Positions 10,745-20,556 of a DNA stretch of 64,000 nt are shown here, one piece after another. The notes under the pieces were generated by a model. The model did not search any database. It was not told the origin of the DNA and saw only the letters and a list, made by a program, of their open reading frames with translations. The stretch comes from Silicimonas sp. GTDB lineage: Bacteria > Pseudomonadota > Alphaproteobacteria > Rhodobacterales > Rhodobacteraceae. Position 1 is the stretch's first letter. Every line of letters starts with the position of its first letter. Position numbers and translations under genes: made by a program. The stretch spans positions 62,001-126,000 of the forward strand of contig JAJEFO010000071.1 in assembly GCA_022820365.1 (NCBI GenBank). Reading direction: 5' to 3'.

Positions 10745-11694
10745 GGGCGCGCATTCCCCCTGAACTTGATTGGCTGTGCTATCAACTCACGCAGTGATCG
10801 ACAACCATCGCTGTTCCGCGACCGCGTTGGTGGACCCGGAGCGTCAATGGCTGCCAGGCTTCGGAAATCGGGAAGAGGAGCGATGTTCGAGAAGGACGCC
10901 ATTGCAGATGCGAACGTCCTCGAAGGAGTCGATCGGTTTCCCAAATCGCAGGCGTGGCGCCGCGCGACTAGACGACATGTTGGGAGACCTTGCCAACGGC
11001 CCGACCATGCTCGTTTCAGGCCGCGCAATTCACGCGCCGGGGACGCAACGCAAATCGTTCATCCAAGGGCGCCATGTCCCGATCGTGCAAGGCGGCAACG
11101 CCATAGTGCCGGGCGCCTTCAAACAGCGCAATGTCCAGCCGACCAAGTTGGATGCGCCCGCAATTTGTCCTTCGGCGGCCCGCTTCCATGTGAACGGGTC
11201 GGTCTGTCGATCATTCAGCGAGCGGCATCTCAGGCCCATGTCTCAGGACCGGCATCGCTGTATGGCTTGCAGCGCCAGACGAAGATCTCCGATCGGAGCC
11301 AAGGACTTCAGCCGACATGAATGACCGCGCTCATACCGACCATTCACGGCCAACCTGGAGGGTGCATGAGAAGAATCGCGGAGATTCAGGCGATGCAGCC
11401 ACCGAATCTGACTCCTTCCGACCACCGTTGCACAAGGTTGACCTCAACATTTCTGGCACGTTTGACGGACAATTTGGGAACCGAATCAAGGTCGCTCGAT
11501 TGGCAAAGAGAATTCCAAGTTCTGAAATCCAACAGCCCCATTCCAGCTTTCCGTCAGCGAATGACAAAGTCATTGGCATTTCCGTAGCTTCCCCCATACA
11601 CAGCGCCGTATCCGACCGGTCTCGGCTCTGAAGGGGCTCTTGCAATCCGGCTTGCGGTTTGGCCCACGGCACAATGCGAGACTTGGAGCACCGC

Positions 11695-12315
11695 ATGTGG
11701 AAGATCGGCATCATCGACTACAGGGCCGGAAACTCCGAAAGCGTCGCAGCTGCCTTGGCCGCCATCAACGTCCCCTTTGAAATGGTCAACTCTCCCGAGG
11801 GCTTCGCCGCCGTGGATGCGATTGTCATGCCCGGCGTAGGATCTGCCGGGGCCACGATGGACTCGCTGAGCGAGTTGGGCCTTATTGCGCCAATGACCGA
11901 ATTCGTGATGCAGAGGCGTCGGCCTTACTTGGGGATATGTGTCGGTCTCCAGGTCGTCTTCGCCCGCAGCGAAGAGGGCGACGCCACCTGCCTTGGCTGG
12001 CTGCCCGGCACCGTGCGCCGGTTTTGCGAGACTGCAGTGCGCGTGCCTCAGATCGGCTGGAACGAGGTGCGGAAAGCCCGGGATCACCCGATTTTCGAAG
12101 GCATTGAAAGCGGCTGCTATGTCTATTTCGTCAATTCTTACCACGCGCTCCCTGAAGAGGATGACGTGGTGGTCGGCACGGCCGACTATGGCGGACGCTC
12201 CACCGCCATCATTGGCAAGGACAATGTCTGGGCCACTCAGTTCCACGTCGAGAAAAGCGGTCCTGTCGGCCTGCGCATGTTGAAGAACTTTGCAATCGAG
12301 AGCGCGAAATGCTGA
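11695..12315 (+). CDS. hisH: Imidazole glycerol phosphate synthase glutamine amidotransferase subunit HisH (divergent)
   Basis: MWKIGIIDYRAGNSESV; PGVGSAGATM; GICVGLQ (nucleophile Cys); QFHVEKSG (His/Glu of triad). Confidence 0.85.
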   Translation: MWKIGIIDYRAGNSESVAAALAAINVPFEMVNSPEGFAAVDAIVMPGVGSAGATMDSLSELGLIAPMTEFVMQRRRPYLGICVGLQVVFARSEEGDATCLGWLPGTVRRFCETAVRVPQIGWNEVRKARDHPIFEGIESGCYVYFVNSYHALPEEDDVVVGTADYGGRSTAIIGKDNVWATQFHVEKSGPVGLRMLKNFAIESAKC

Positions 12316-13118
12316 CCAAGCGGATCATTGCATGCCTTGACGTCGTTGACGGCATGGTGACCAAGGCGCGAAAGTTTCAGAACAACATCGAGATTCGCCC
12401 GGCGGTTGATGTCATTTCAGACCTGTACGAGGACGGCATCGACGAAGTCATTTTCTACGACATCAAGGCCAGTACCGAAAGGCGGACCATTGATCTGGAC
12501 ACGGTGCGCAAGGTCGCCAGGCGGATCTTCGTCCCCTTCACGGTTGGCGGCGGCATCCGCGACCTTTCGGACATGATCGCGGTTCTTGGTGCCGGCGCGG
12601 AGAAGATCAGCATCGACTCAATGGCCGTGCGCAACCCCGAGATCATTTCTCACGGAGCCAGGGAATTCGGTCGTCAATGCATGGTCGTCAGCATGCAGGT
12701 CAAACGGGTCAACAGAAGCGCGGCCATTCCGACCGGATTCGAGATCGCCATCGACGGCGCGCGGACATTCACCGGCACGGATGCGCTTGACTGGGCAAAG
12801 CGCGCGGTTGATCTCGGAGCTGGCGAATTGTGCGTCAACAGCATCGATCGGGACGGCACCCACGCGGGTTTTGACATCGAATTGATGAACATGATCTGCG
12901 ACTCGGTGAATGTGCCCGTCATCGCCTCTGGTGGCGCGGGAACGACTCGGCATGTGGCCGAAGTGCTGAAAACCGAAGCCTCGGCCGCAATAGTCAGCTC
13001 AATGCTGTATTCCCCGCGCCTTCCGCGCAATTTTTCCTGTGCCGAAATCAAGAATTTCCTCGTCAAGGAGGGCATTCACGTAAGGCCGGACTCTGAAATC
13101 AGTCCACCGATGAATTGA
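12309..13118 (+). CDS. hisF: HisF-like cyclase subunit (divergent)
   Basis: [17 protein letters not shown]...[12 protein letters not shown]...[13 protein letters not shown]...VIASGGAG; overlaps hisH stop (ATGCTGA). Confidence 0.85.
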   Translation: MLTKRIIACLDVVDGMVTKARKFQNNIEIRPAVDVISDLYEDGIDEVIFYDIKASTERRTIDLDTVRKVARRIFVPFTVGGGIRDLSDMIAVLGAGAEKISIDSMAVRNPEIISHGAREFGRQCMVVSMQVKRVNRSAAIPTGFEIAIDGARTFTGTDALDWAKRAVDLGAGELCVNSIDRDGTHAGFDIELMNMICDSVNVPVIASGGAGTTRHVAEVLKTEASAAIVSSMLYSPRLPRNFSCAEIKNFLVKEGIHVRPDSEISPPMN

Positions 13119-13407
13119 ATCTTCCCGATTTTCCACATTGCCCGCTTGCGGCAGTCGGCGACCCAGGCTTTCGCGACCATGTCGACTGGAGCGCGACGGC
13201 CTGCGCAGTCCAGTGAACGGCTATCGCCAGTTAGGGAACTTTCGTCGACCAGTTGCAGGCCTGGTTCCTGCACGGCTCGCCGCAAGGACCATCGAAGCCG
13301 AACTTGGATTATGTCTGCGTTTCGGGCAGCGAAAGCGGGTTGTCCTTCCGTCGGCAAAAGCGCAAGTGCAGCCCTGTCGTTCCCGATCGGCAGACGAGGT
13401 GCCAGGC

Positions 13408-14739
13408 ATGCAAGCACGTTCCACCGACAGAGTGACCGTCCAGAAGTTCTCCGGCGTTCTGGATGGAAAGGTCACTGTGCCTTCGAGCAAGAGCATCACC
13501 AACAGGGCAATCATGATCGCCCTTGTCAGCGAAGGGACGACTACCATCCGCCATCCTCTGCAAAGTGACGATACCAAAGCGGGGATCGAGGCAGCGCGTT
13601 CTCTCGGGTGCGGGGTCGAGGAAACCGCAGAGGGCGTCACGATTCGGGGAATCGGACGGGAAAGACCTGTTGACGGGACCGAAATCAACGTTCGGTCGGC
13701 CGGAACGATTGCCCGTTTCCTGCCCTGCATTCTCGCTCTTGGGGCTGGCGGCAAATGGTCTCTGACGGCCAGCGAACAGATGAAAAGCCGTCCGATGAAC
13801 GGCGTATTCGACGCCTTGGCCAATCTTGCACCGAATAGCATCAGGCCGCTTGGTCACCCCGGCCACCTGCCGGTGGAAGTGCAAGGAGGGGGCCTGACCG
13901 CTTCCGAGACAGAGGTTTCCGGCAGCATCTCCAGCCAGTATCTGAGCGGCCTGTTGCTGGCTGCACCCCAGGCCGACAGACCGCTCAGCTTTGTAACGGA
14001 TGGCAAAGTTGTTCAGCGTCAATACGTTGATATCATGATCGATTGCATGAGCGCAGCAGGAGCTGACATCGAGGCCGAGCCAGACTTGTCGCGAATTGTG
14101 GTACAGCCGACCCTCTACACGGCCCGCGACATTTCGGTGGAGGCTGACGCCTCGACCGCGTCCTATTTCTCCGCTCTCCCCGCAGCCCTTGGCGGCGTGA
14201 TCACGATCCCGAACCTCGCCAAGAGCAGCCTGCAGCCAGACATTCGGTTCCTGGAGATACTTCAAGAACTCGGATGCAAGGTCGATTGGCTGGGGGTGGA
14301 AGAGGTCAGGATTTCGCGGCCTGCGGATTTGCCGAAGCTTCGTGGCAGCCAGAATTTCAATCTGAACGACTGCTCGGACATCGCCTTGACCGTCGCGGCC
14401 CTGTCACCTTTTGCTGACGGCCCGATCTCGATTGCCGGAGTGGAGCACATTCGCAACCACGAGTGCGATCGCATTGAAGCGATGGCCACTGCCCTGCGTC
14501 GCGCTGGGATCGAGGTCGCGGAACGGCCCGACGGATGGACGATCCAGCCAGGCCAGCCGCGGTTCGCCGACCTGGAGACCCGCGATGACCATCGCATGGC
14601 CATGGCGCTGTCGGTGCTTGGCTTGGCCGGCAGCGGCGTTCGACTCGATCATCCCGACTGCGTTGGCAAGACCTGTCCAAGGTTCTTCGATCTCATACGG
14701 GGCGTCGGCGCAATCGTCACCCGCGCGTCCGCGAAGTAG
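13408..14739 (+). CDS. aroA: 3-phosphoshikimate 1-carboxyvinyltransferase (EPSP synthase), divergent
   Basis: VPSSKSITNRAIMIAL; SAGTIARFLP; SGSISSQYLSGLLLAAP; NDCSDIALTVAALSPFADGP; ECDRIEAMATALRR; DDHRMAMAL. Confidence 0.85.
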   Translation: MQARSTDRVTVQKFSGVLDGKVTVPSSKSITNRAIMIALVSEGTTTIRHPLQSDDTKAGIEAARSLGCGVEETAEGVTIRGIGRERPVDGTEINVRSAGTIARFLPCILALGAGGKWSLTASEQMKSRPMNGVFDALANLAPNSIRPLGHPGHLPVEVQGGGLTASETEVSGSISSQYLSGLLLAAPQADRPLSFVTDGKVVQRQYVDIMIDCMSAAGADIEAEPDLSRIVVQPTLYTARDISVEADASTASYFSALPAALGGVITIPNLAKSSLQPDIRFLEILQELGCKVDWLGVEEVRISRPADLPKLRGSQNFNLNDCSDIALTVAALSPFADGPISIAGVEHIRNHECDRIEAMATALRRAGIEVAERPDGWTIQPGQPRFADLETRDDHRMAMALSVLGLAGSGVRLDHPDCVGKTCPRFFDLIRGVGAIVTRASAK

Positions 14740-15019
14740 CGACTTGGGTAGGGCCATGGGCACTCAGTGTCGCAGTCGTCGTTGCCCGGGGAAGGTGCGG
14801 GAGGAGCGCATGATCATTGTCCCCGCTGCCCGCAACCTGCCATTCACCCATCACCCAACACCGTTGCTGCACGGTGCGGTGCAAAGGTAAGGGACCAGAC
14901 AGAATCAGAATCTGTCGTGCCCAAGGCAATTGCAAGGATTTCCGGCACCATCTCCTGAACTGTGAGACGCGTCTCAGGCGAAACCTCCTGACACCCGCGC
15001 AGATTCGGCAAGGCCTCGG

Positions 15020-16213
15020 TCAGGGCATTCGCCGCTGATCCATCGCCGCAACCTCTGCTTCCCAGTCACTTGGAGTCGCTCCACGCTCCAGCGCCGCCTC
15101 CATCAGTTCCGCCTGGCTCAACGGTATGAGGCCGTCCACGGGCGGGTCGCGGTCCAGGTTCGTCGGAAACGCGTAGCCCTCGGCGGAGGCGCCAATGGCG
15201 TTCCGGACTTCCCTCCACGTCAACGAACCGGACGCGCGGGCCTCTGCCATCACCGGAAAGAGAGCCACGGACATTGCCGACCGGTTCACGGCCTCGATCG
15301 ACCTCCCGAACGCAGATCCAATCTGCAGGAGGTTCGCCATCCGTCGGATGTCCTGCGACCGGTTCGTGCCGGCGGCGTGCATGACCGCCGGGTTGAAGAA
15401 CAAGAGATCGCCTTTCTCAAGCGGCAGTTGCACATGGGCCTTGGCGAAAAATTCCTGAAACTCCTTCCGTCCGAAAGCCACGTATCCCTCGGTGAAGCGC
15501 TGAGAATATGGCAGGAGCATCGTCGGGCCGCTCTCCACCGGCATGTCGCAATGCGCGATCGCTCCCTGGAGCGTCAGGCGGGGAGAAAACTCGTGCGCCT
15601 GAATCGGATAGGTTGCCAATTGATCGGCGTTCATGAAGCCCAGATGGTAGTCCCTGTGTGCCGTCTGCGCCGCACCGCCGGGATTCACCCGGTTGACCTG
15701 TGCGGTCAGCTGATAACCCCGCCCCAGCCATGCCCGGGCCGCCAGAGCGATCGCGTCCGAGGCGTAATAGCGCAGGAAATTCGCCGGGCTGGCTCGGCAG
15801 TGCTTTTCCGCTGCGTTCCAGACACGGTCATTCGCGCCCGGCTTCGCAAAGTGGTCCCCGCCGCCTGTGCCGCTGGCCCGTTCGTCATCAATGATCCGTT
15901 CAAAGATCTCCGTGGCCTCATCCACGACACTGGTGTCCGCCATGCCGCCGCGAATGGCGATTATGCCAGGGCCGGTGTCGAGGATCGCATTCCATTCGGA
16001 CATGATGTCGACAGTCCGGGCGGAATCGACCGCCGCTTCGCGCACGCGCGATCCGTCATAAATCGGCACGTTGCACTCGACCGCTTCTGCCTCGGGCCAG
16101 TCACCAAGTTCTGTCGACTCTGACACTTGCGTGCAGAAGCTCCCAAATGACCCGGCGCCTTCGCCGAGCCATACCCGCTCCCGAAGATCTGCTGCCAATG
16201 TTTCTTCGTCCAT
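15020..16213 (-). CDS. Phytanoyl-CoA dioxygenase (PhyH) family protein
   Basis: TAHRDYHLGF (HxD), CDMPVESGPTMLLPYSQRF, KGDLLFFNPAVMHAAGTNRSQDIRRMANLLQ; internal Met at 16213 chosen. Confidence 0.8.
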   Translation of the reverse strand: MDEETLAADLRERVWLGEGAGSFGSFCTQVSESTELGDWPEAEAVECNVPIYDGSRVREAAVDSARTVDIMSEWNAILDTGPGIIAIRGGMADTSVVDEATEIFERIIDDERASGTGGGDHFAKPGANDRVWNAAEKHCRASPANFLRYYASDAIALAARAWLGRGYQLTAQVNRVNPGGAAQTAHRDYHLGFMNADQLATYPIQAHEFSPRLTLQGAIAHCDMPVESGPTMLLPYSQRFTEGYVAFGRKEFQEFFAKAHVQLPLEKGDLLFFNPAVMHAAGTNRSQDIRRMANLLQIGSAFGRSIEAVNRSAMSVALFPVMAEARASGSLTWREVRNAIGASAEGYAFPTNLDRDPPVDGLIPLSQAELMEAALERGATPSDWEAEVAAMDQRRMP

Positions 16214-16448
16214 GGCTCTCCTCCCAGTGCTTGGCGCAATCATATTGGTCGTTCGCGAGCGAACAAGACGCAACGTGACAGGCGTGACCGGCACCGCCGC
16301 GATGCGGCAGACGCTGTCGTGTCCGGCGCGGCCGTGCGGGCCCCAAAAAGTCTGCCATCTTCTTTCAGGCGACCAACCCTTGGGCACAAGCCGAATTCAG
16401 ATCCGGCATCGCCATAGTGCGCATTTCAGCCCGCTCGCCATGTCGCAC

Positions 16449-17093
16449 TCATGTCATGAGGAGCCTCAGGCCCTTGGTCACGTCGGTCCTGACGGCCACG
16501 CGCAGCGCCGCCTCTTCCCTGTTGCGCAACGCTGCCAGTATCAGGCGATGGCTGTCCGGCGGCCTTCCCTGTCGCATGCGGCCGTACAGCTTGCGCATCG
16601 TCGGCCCAAGCTGAAGCCAGACCGTTTCAACCAGCGCCAGCATTGCCGGGGCTTGGGCACGAAGGTAGAGCGTCCGGTGAAACTCCAGGTTCGTGCGAAT
16701 GTAGGCGACGGCATCACCCCTCCTGATCGCCTCTGCAACTGTGCTGTTGATGGTCGTCAGACGTTCGATCAGGGCCAGGTGCGCACGCGGCAGGGCACGG
16801 ACAGCCAGTTCGGTCTCCAGCAGTCCGCGAAGGGACGCCAATTCCTCAATCCGGTCATTGGCGAGTTCAGGAGTCGAGATGCGTCCCGACACCGACATCG
16901 TCAGGGCGCCTTCCGCCACCAGGCGGCGTGCCGCCTCGCGCGCAGGTGTCATTGACGTCCCGAATTCCTGTCCGATGCCCCGCAACGTCAGCGATGTTCC
17001 CGGCACCATTTCGCCATGCATGATCCGAGACCTGAGGGTTCGGTAGACCCGCTCATGGGCGGCAATCGGTGGTTCGCTCGGCCTCGCCTGCAT
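16449..17093 (-). CDS. GntR-family transcriptional regulator, FCD (FadR-type) subgroup
   Basis: AAHERVYRTLRSRIMHGEMVPGTSLTLRGIGQEFGTSMTPAREAARRLVAEGAL wHTH followed by FCD-like helices. Confidence 0.88.
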   Translation of the reverse strand: MQARPSEPPIAAHERVYRTLRSRIMHGEMVPGTSLTLRGIGQEFGTSMTPAREAARRLVAEGALTMSVSGRISTPELANDRIEELASLRGLLETELAVRALPRAHLALIERLTTINSTVAEAIRRGDAVAYIRTNLEFHRTLYLRAQAPAMLALVETVWLQLGPTMRKLYGRMRQGRPPDSHRLILAALRNREEAALRVAVRTDVTKGLRLLMT

Positions 17094-17099
17094 GCGGGA

Positions 17100-17111
17100 T
17101 TGTGATCACAA
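17100..17111. promoter_or_regulatory. Candidate GntR/FadR-type operator TTGTGATCACAA
   Basis: Perfect 12-bp palindrome immediately upstream of the GntR start codon (17093, minus strand). Confidence 0.5.
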
Positions 17112-17124
17112 CGGTGGTGCCACG

Positions 17125-17817
17125 TCAATCACCGGGACGGAACCGGTACCGGTGCAGGCCAGCGCCTTCCCGCCTTAGCCAATTTCGAGGTGCCTGGTAT
17201 TCGGGACATATTTTCCTGACAACGTTCCAGAAAGCGCGCGAGTGATCCATATGCCTGAGATGCGCGACCTCGTGAGCGACGACATAGTCGAGTACGCCAG
17301 GTGGCGCCAGAATAAGGCGCCACGAGAACATCAGGTTGCCCTCCGCGGAGCACGACCCCCAACGGGACCGCGTGTCCTTGAGCGTCAGCTGCTGGAACTC
17401 CCTGCCGACTGCACTGGAGTGCCTCCTTGCCGAGGTTGCCAGCCGCACGCGTGCAAGCTCCTTCAGAAGCGCCATCACTGCAGGAGCGGCAGAACCTGCG
17501 GGCGCCTCGATTCTGCCATCCGCAAGTTTCGCGGTCGATTCTGCCCCAGCCACGACCATGTGCGACTCGCCTTCGACAGGAATCTCCACGCCAACATCAA
17601 CCAGTATCGGACTCGGTCGTCTCTCAACCACACTCGCGATCCAATTGGCCTTTTTCTCTGCAAAGTCCTGGGCGGTTCGCAGACTCATGCCCGCCGGCAC
17701 CGTCAGCGTTACCCGACCGTCCAGGTTCGATACCCTCAGGCTCAAGCGACGAGCTCGCATGGACCGCCGGACGTTTATGCTGATGTCCGGCGCCGAACCC
17801 AGCTTCATGTGCCCCAT
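17125..17817 (-). CDS. YgjP-like / M48-type metallopeptidase domain protein
   Basis: DYVVAHEVAHLRHMDHSRAFW (HExxH-type), LTLKDTRSRWGSCSAEGNLMFSWRL. Confidence 0.85.
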   Translation of the reverse strand: MGHMKLGSAPDISINVRRSMRARRLSLRVSNLDGRVTLTVPAGMSLRTAQDFAEKKANWIASVVERRPSPILVDVGVEIPVEGESHMVVAGAESTAKLADGRIEAPAGSAAPAVMALLKELARVRLATSARRHSSAVGREFQQLTLKDTRSRWGSCSAEGNLMFSWRLILAPPGVLDYVVAHEVAHLRHMDHSRAFWNVVRKICPEYQAPRNWLRREGAGLHRYRFRPGD

Positions 17818-17958
17818 TGCTCTCTGCGTGTTCGTGGCGTCACTCGCAGCCTAACGCTCTGGGCATTCCGCCGCCAGTGCCGCGAATCCCTTTGACAGCA
17901 CCAGGGCATTGTGGCACGTCGCGCGAAATTCCGAAGATCAACCAGGATAGAGGCGGAC

Positions 17959-18285
17959 ATGCCCAAGGAAGAATGGGGCACCAAGCGGGTTTGCCCAACC
18001 ACCGGCAAGAGGTTCTATGACCTCAACAAGGATCCCATCATCAGCCCGTATACCGGCGAACCGATCATCCTTGACGTGGACAAGGCAAAGCGCATTGCGG
18101 CCGAAGAGGCCAAGGAAGATACAAAGACGGAAACCGAATTCGACGACGAGAACATCGTGCTTGAAGATGACGATGACGATTCGGACGTAAGTCTGGAAGA
18201 CGATGTTCTCGAGGACGATGATGACGACTCGAGCGTCTCGCTTGATGAAATAGCGGACGTGCCGACAGACGACGACGATTCTTGA
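17959..18285 (+). CDS. TIGR02300 family protein with acidic tail
   Basis: MPKEEWGTKRVCPTTGKRFYDLNKDPIISPYTGEPIILD. Confidence 0.85.
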   Translation: MPKEEWGTKRVCPTTGKRFYDLNKDPIISPYTGEPIILDVDKAKRIAAEEAKEDTKTETEFDDENIVLEDDDDDSDVSLEDDVLEDDDDDSSVSLDEIADVPTDDDDS

Positions 18286-18353
18286 ATTCGCTTGCGTGGC
18301 GCGATCCAAGTCATTACCCACGTTGACGCGGAAGACGCTTCGCCGTTCTTGAT

Positions 18354-18429
<76 letters not shown>

Positions 18430-18520
18430 CCATCCCGCAGAGGTTCTGAAGTCAAGAATTGCGCGAAACGCTGGCCTGACGTTTATTGGGCTTTGCCTTG
18501 CGCGAACCTGCCTCACGACC

Positions 18521-19351
18521 TCATGACCGTTCGCGGGACTTCGCCTGTGCCAGCACGGCCTGAGCACGCGCTTCAACGGGCTCGTCGATCATTCGTCCGT
18601 CCAGATTGGCCACTGCCCGCCCGCCCCGACGAGCGTTCTCCGCCGCTTCGACAATGCGTCGGGCGGCTTTCCGTTCCGCGGCAGTTGGAGCAAAGGTTCG
18701 GTTCATGACAGCGACCTGGTCAGGGTGAATCGCGAAACCGCCGGTGGCACCCAGCGCACGGGCCTTGCCCGCAGCAGCTTCGAAGCGTTGCAGGTCTCGA
18801 TAGTCCGCGATCGTGTCCGGCAGGACCAGCGGCGCTCGCCCGGCGGCTCGCGCCGCCTGTATCACCTGAAAGGCCGCAGGAAGCAGCAATTCGGCCGTGG
18901 GAGGAGCACCCATGTCGGTCGCATAGTCCTCGACCCCAAATCCCAATCCGGCGACTGAGGGCGCGGCCTCGGCGACCGCCAGCGCTTCGATCACGCCACG
19001 CGGATCCTCGATCAACGGGATAAGGGGCACGGCATGACCGGCCAAGACCGCCGCCCGCGCCGTTGCTGCCGGGGTTGCCTTTGGCAGAACAATGATGTCT
19101 GCGCCGGCGCCAACCGCCGCCGCAACATCCCTTTCACCGCCAGCGATGGCGCGATTCACGCGCACGGCGACTGGAGTGTCACTTCCGCTGAGCCTGGAGA
19201 TGACCGAGGCCAATTTTGCGCGGGCTTCATCCCTGCGGTCCGGTGGCACCGCCGCCTCGAGGTCGAGCACGACCGCGTCCGCCCCGCGCCGGGTCGCGCC
19301 TTGGACCAGGCGATCCTCCAGGATCGGGACGAAGAGGAGCGACCGCCACAT
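18521..19351 (-). CDS. HpcH/HpaI / CitE-like CoA ester lyase
   Basis: MWRSLLFVPILEDRLVQGATRRGADAVVLDLEAAVPPDRRDEAR...IPLIEDPRGV...GFAIHPDQVAVMN. Confidence 0.85.
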   Translation of the reverse strand: MWRSLLFVPILEDRLVQGATRRGADAVVLDLEAAVPPDRRDEARAKLASVISRLSGSDTPVAVRVNRAIAGGERDVAAAVGAGADIIVLPKATPAATARAAVLAGHAVPLIPLIEDPRGVIEALAVAEAAPSVAGLGFGVEDYATDMGAPPTAELLLPAAFQVIQAARAAGRAPLVLPDTIADYRDLQRFEAAAGKARALGATGGFAIHPDQVAVMNRTFAPTAAERKAARRIVEAAENARRGGRAVANLDGRMIDEPVEARAQAVLAQAKSRERS

Positions 19352-20556
19352 CAGATCACGCCGCTTTCCCGCAGCGCGGCAATTCGGTTCGATGAAAGAC
19401 CCATGCCCGAGAGGATGTCGTCGGTGTGCTCACCCAATGCCGGAGCAGGCGCGCGCACCGTGGCCGGTGTATCCGACAGACGCGGAAAGGGCGCATGCAT
19501 CGGCAGTTCGCCAAAATCGGGGTCGCCATAGGTTTCGATGACCTCGCGGCCCAGTATGTAGGGATGCTCCATCAAGTCTCGAATATCGCAAATCGGGCCG
19601 ACCGTAACGCCGCGTTCTTCGAAATGCGACAGGTTCTCCGCGACCGTACGGCCAGCGAAGAAACGGCCGACAATTTCCTCGAGTTCGGCGCGGTTTCGAA
19701 CGCGGTCGGGATTGGTCAAGAACCGCGGATCGTCGACCAATTCCGGCCGGCCGATGGCTTCGGCAAGCTTCTCCCACATGGACTGCATCGTGGCCGACAT
19801 CGCGACATGACCGCCATCGGCGCAGCGATAGACACTTCGGGGTGCCGCAACGTCTCCCCAGTTCCCGCTCCGCTTGGGCACGCTCCCGTCGGCAGCATAA
19901 GCGGTAGCTGCCGGCCCCAGAATGCTGAACAGTGGCTCGAAGAGCGAGAGATCGACCACTTGCCCTCTGGCTTGGCCATGTTCACGGGCACGCAACGCAG
20001 CCAGCACGGCGCCGAATCCAGCCAGTCCGGCGATCATGTCCGCTAGGGCAAGGGGCGGCAAAAGGGGCTCGCGATCCGCAAAGCCGGTCATGGCTGCAAA
20101 TCCTGACATCCCTTCGATCAGGCTGCCAAATCCCGGCCTCTGCGCGTAGGGGCCGGTTTGTCCCCAGCCGGAAACACGAGCGATCACCAGCGCGGGATTG
20201 CGCGCCGCCAGGACATCTGGACCGATGCCCCAATTCTCCAAAGTTCCGGGAACGAAGTTCTCGACAAGAACGTCTGCGGTTTCGACCAGATTCATAAGGA
20301 TGTCCCGCCCGTCGTCTGAGCGCAGGTTCAATGTCAAGGATCGCTTGGACCGGCTGTAGGCTTTCCACCATGCCTCATGGGTACCGAACCGGCGAAGGTC
20401 GTCACCCACCCCGGGGCGCTCGACCTTGATCACGTCTGCCCCAAAATCGGCCATCATGTGCGTCAGCATGTTGCCTGCCGCCAGCCGCGTCAGGTCGAGC
20501 ACGCGCAGGCCTGCAAGAGGCGTGTTCCGACCGTCTTCAAATGGTTTCCGGGTCAC
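19351..20556 (-). CDS. CaiB/BaiF family (class III) CoA transferase
   Basis: LAGLRVLDLTRLAAGNMLTHMMADFGADVIKVERPGVGDDLRRFG...VLVENFVPGTLENWGIG. Confidence 0.92.
   Translation of the reverse strand: MTRKPFEDGRNTPLAGLRVLDLTRLAAGNMLTHMMADFGADVIKVERPGVGDDLRRFGTHEAWWKAYSRSKRSLTLNLRSDDGRDILMNLVETADVLVENFVPGTLENWGIGPDVLAARNPALVIARVSGWGQTGPYAQRPGFGSLIEGMSGFAAMTGFADREPLLPPLALADMIAGLAGFGAVLAALRAREHGQARGQVVDLSLFEPLFSILGPAATAYAADGSVPKRSGNWGDVAAPRSVYRCADGGHVAMSATMQSMWEKLAEAIGRPELVDDPRFLTNPDRVRNRAELEEIVGRFFAGRTVAENLSHFEERGVTVGPICDIRDLMEHPYILGREVIETYGDPDFGELPMHAPFPRLSDTPATVRAPAPALGEHTDDILSGMGLSSNRIAALRESGVI

Noticed and set aside
13309-14265. 318-aa minus-strand ORF
   Set aside because: Antisense to aroA, no family signature
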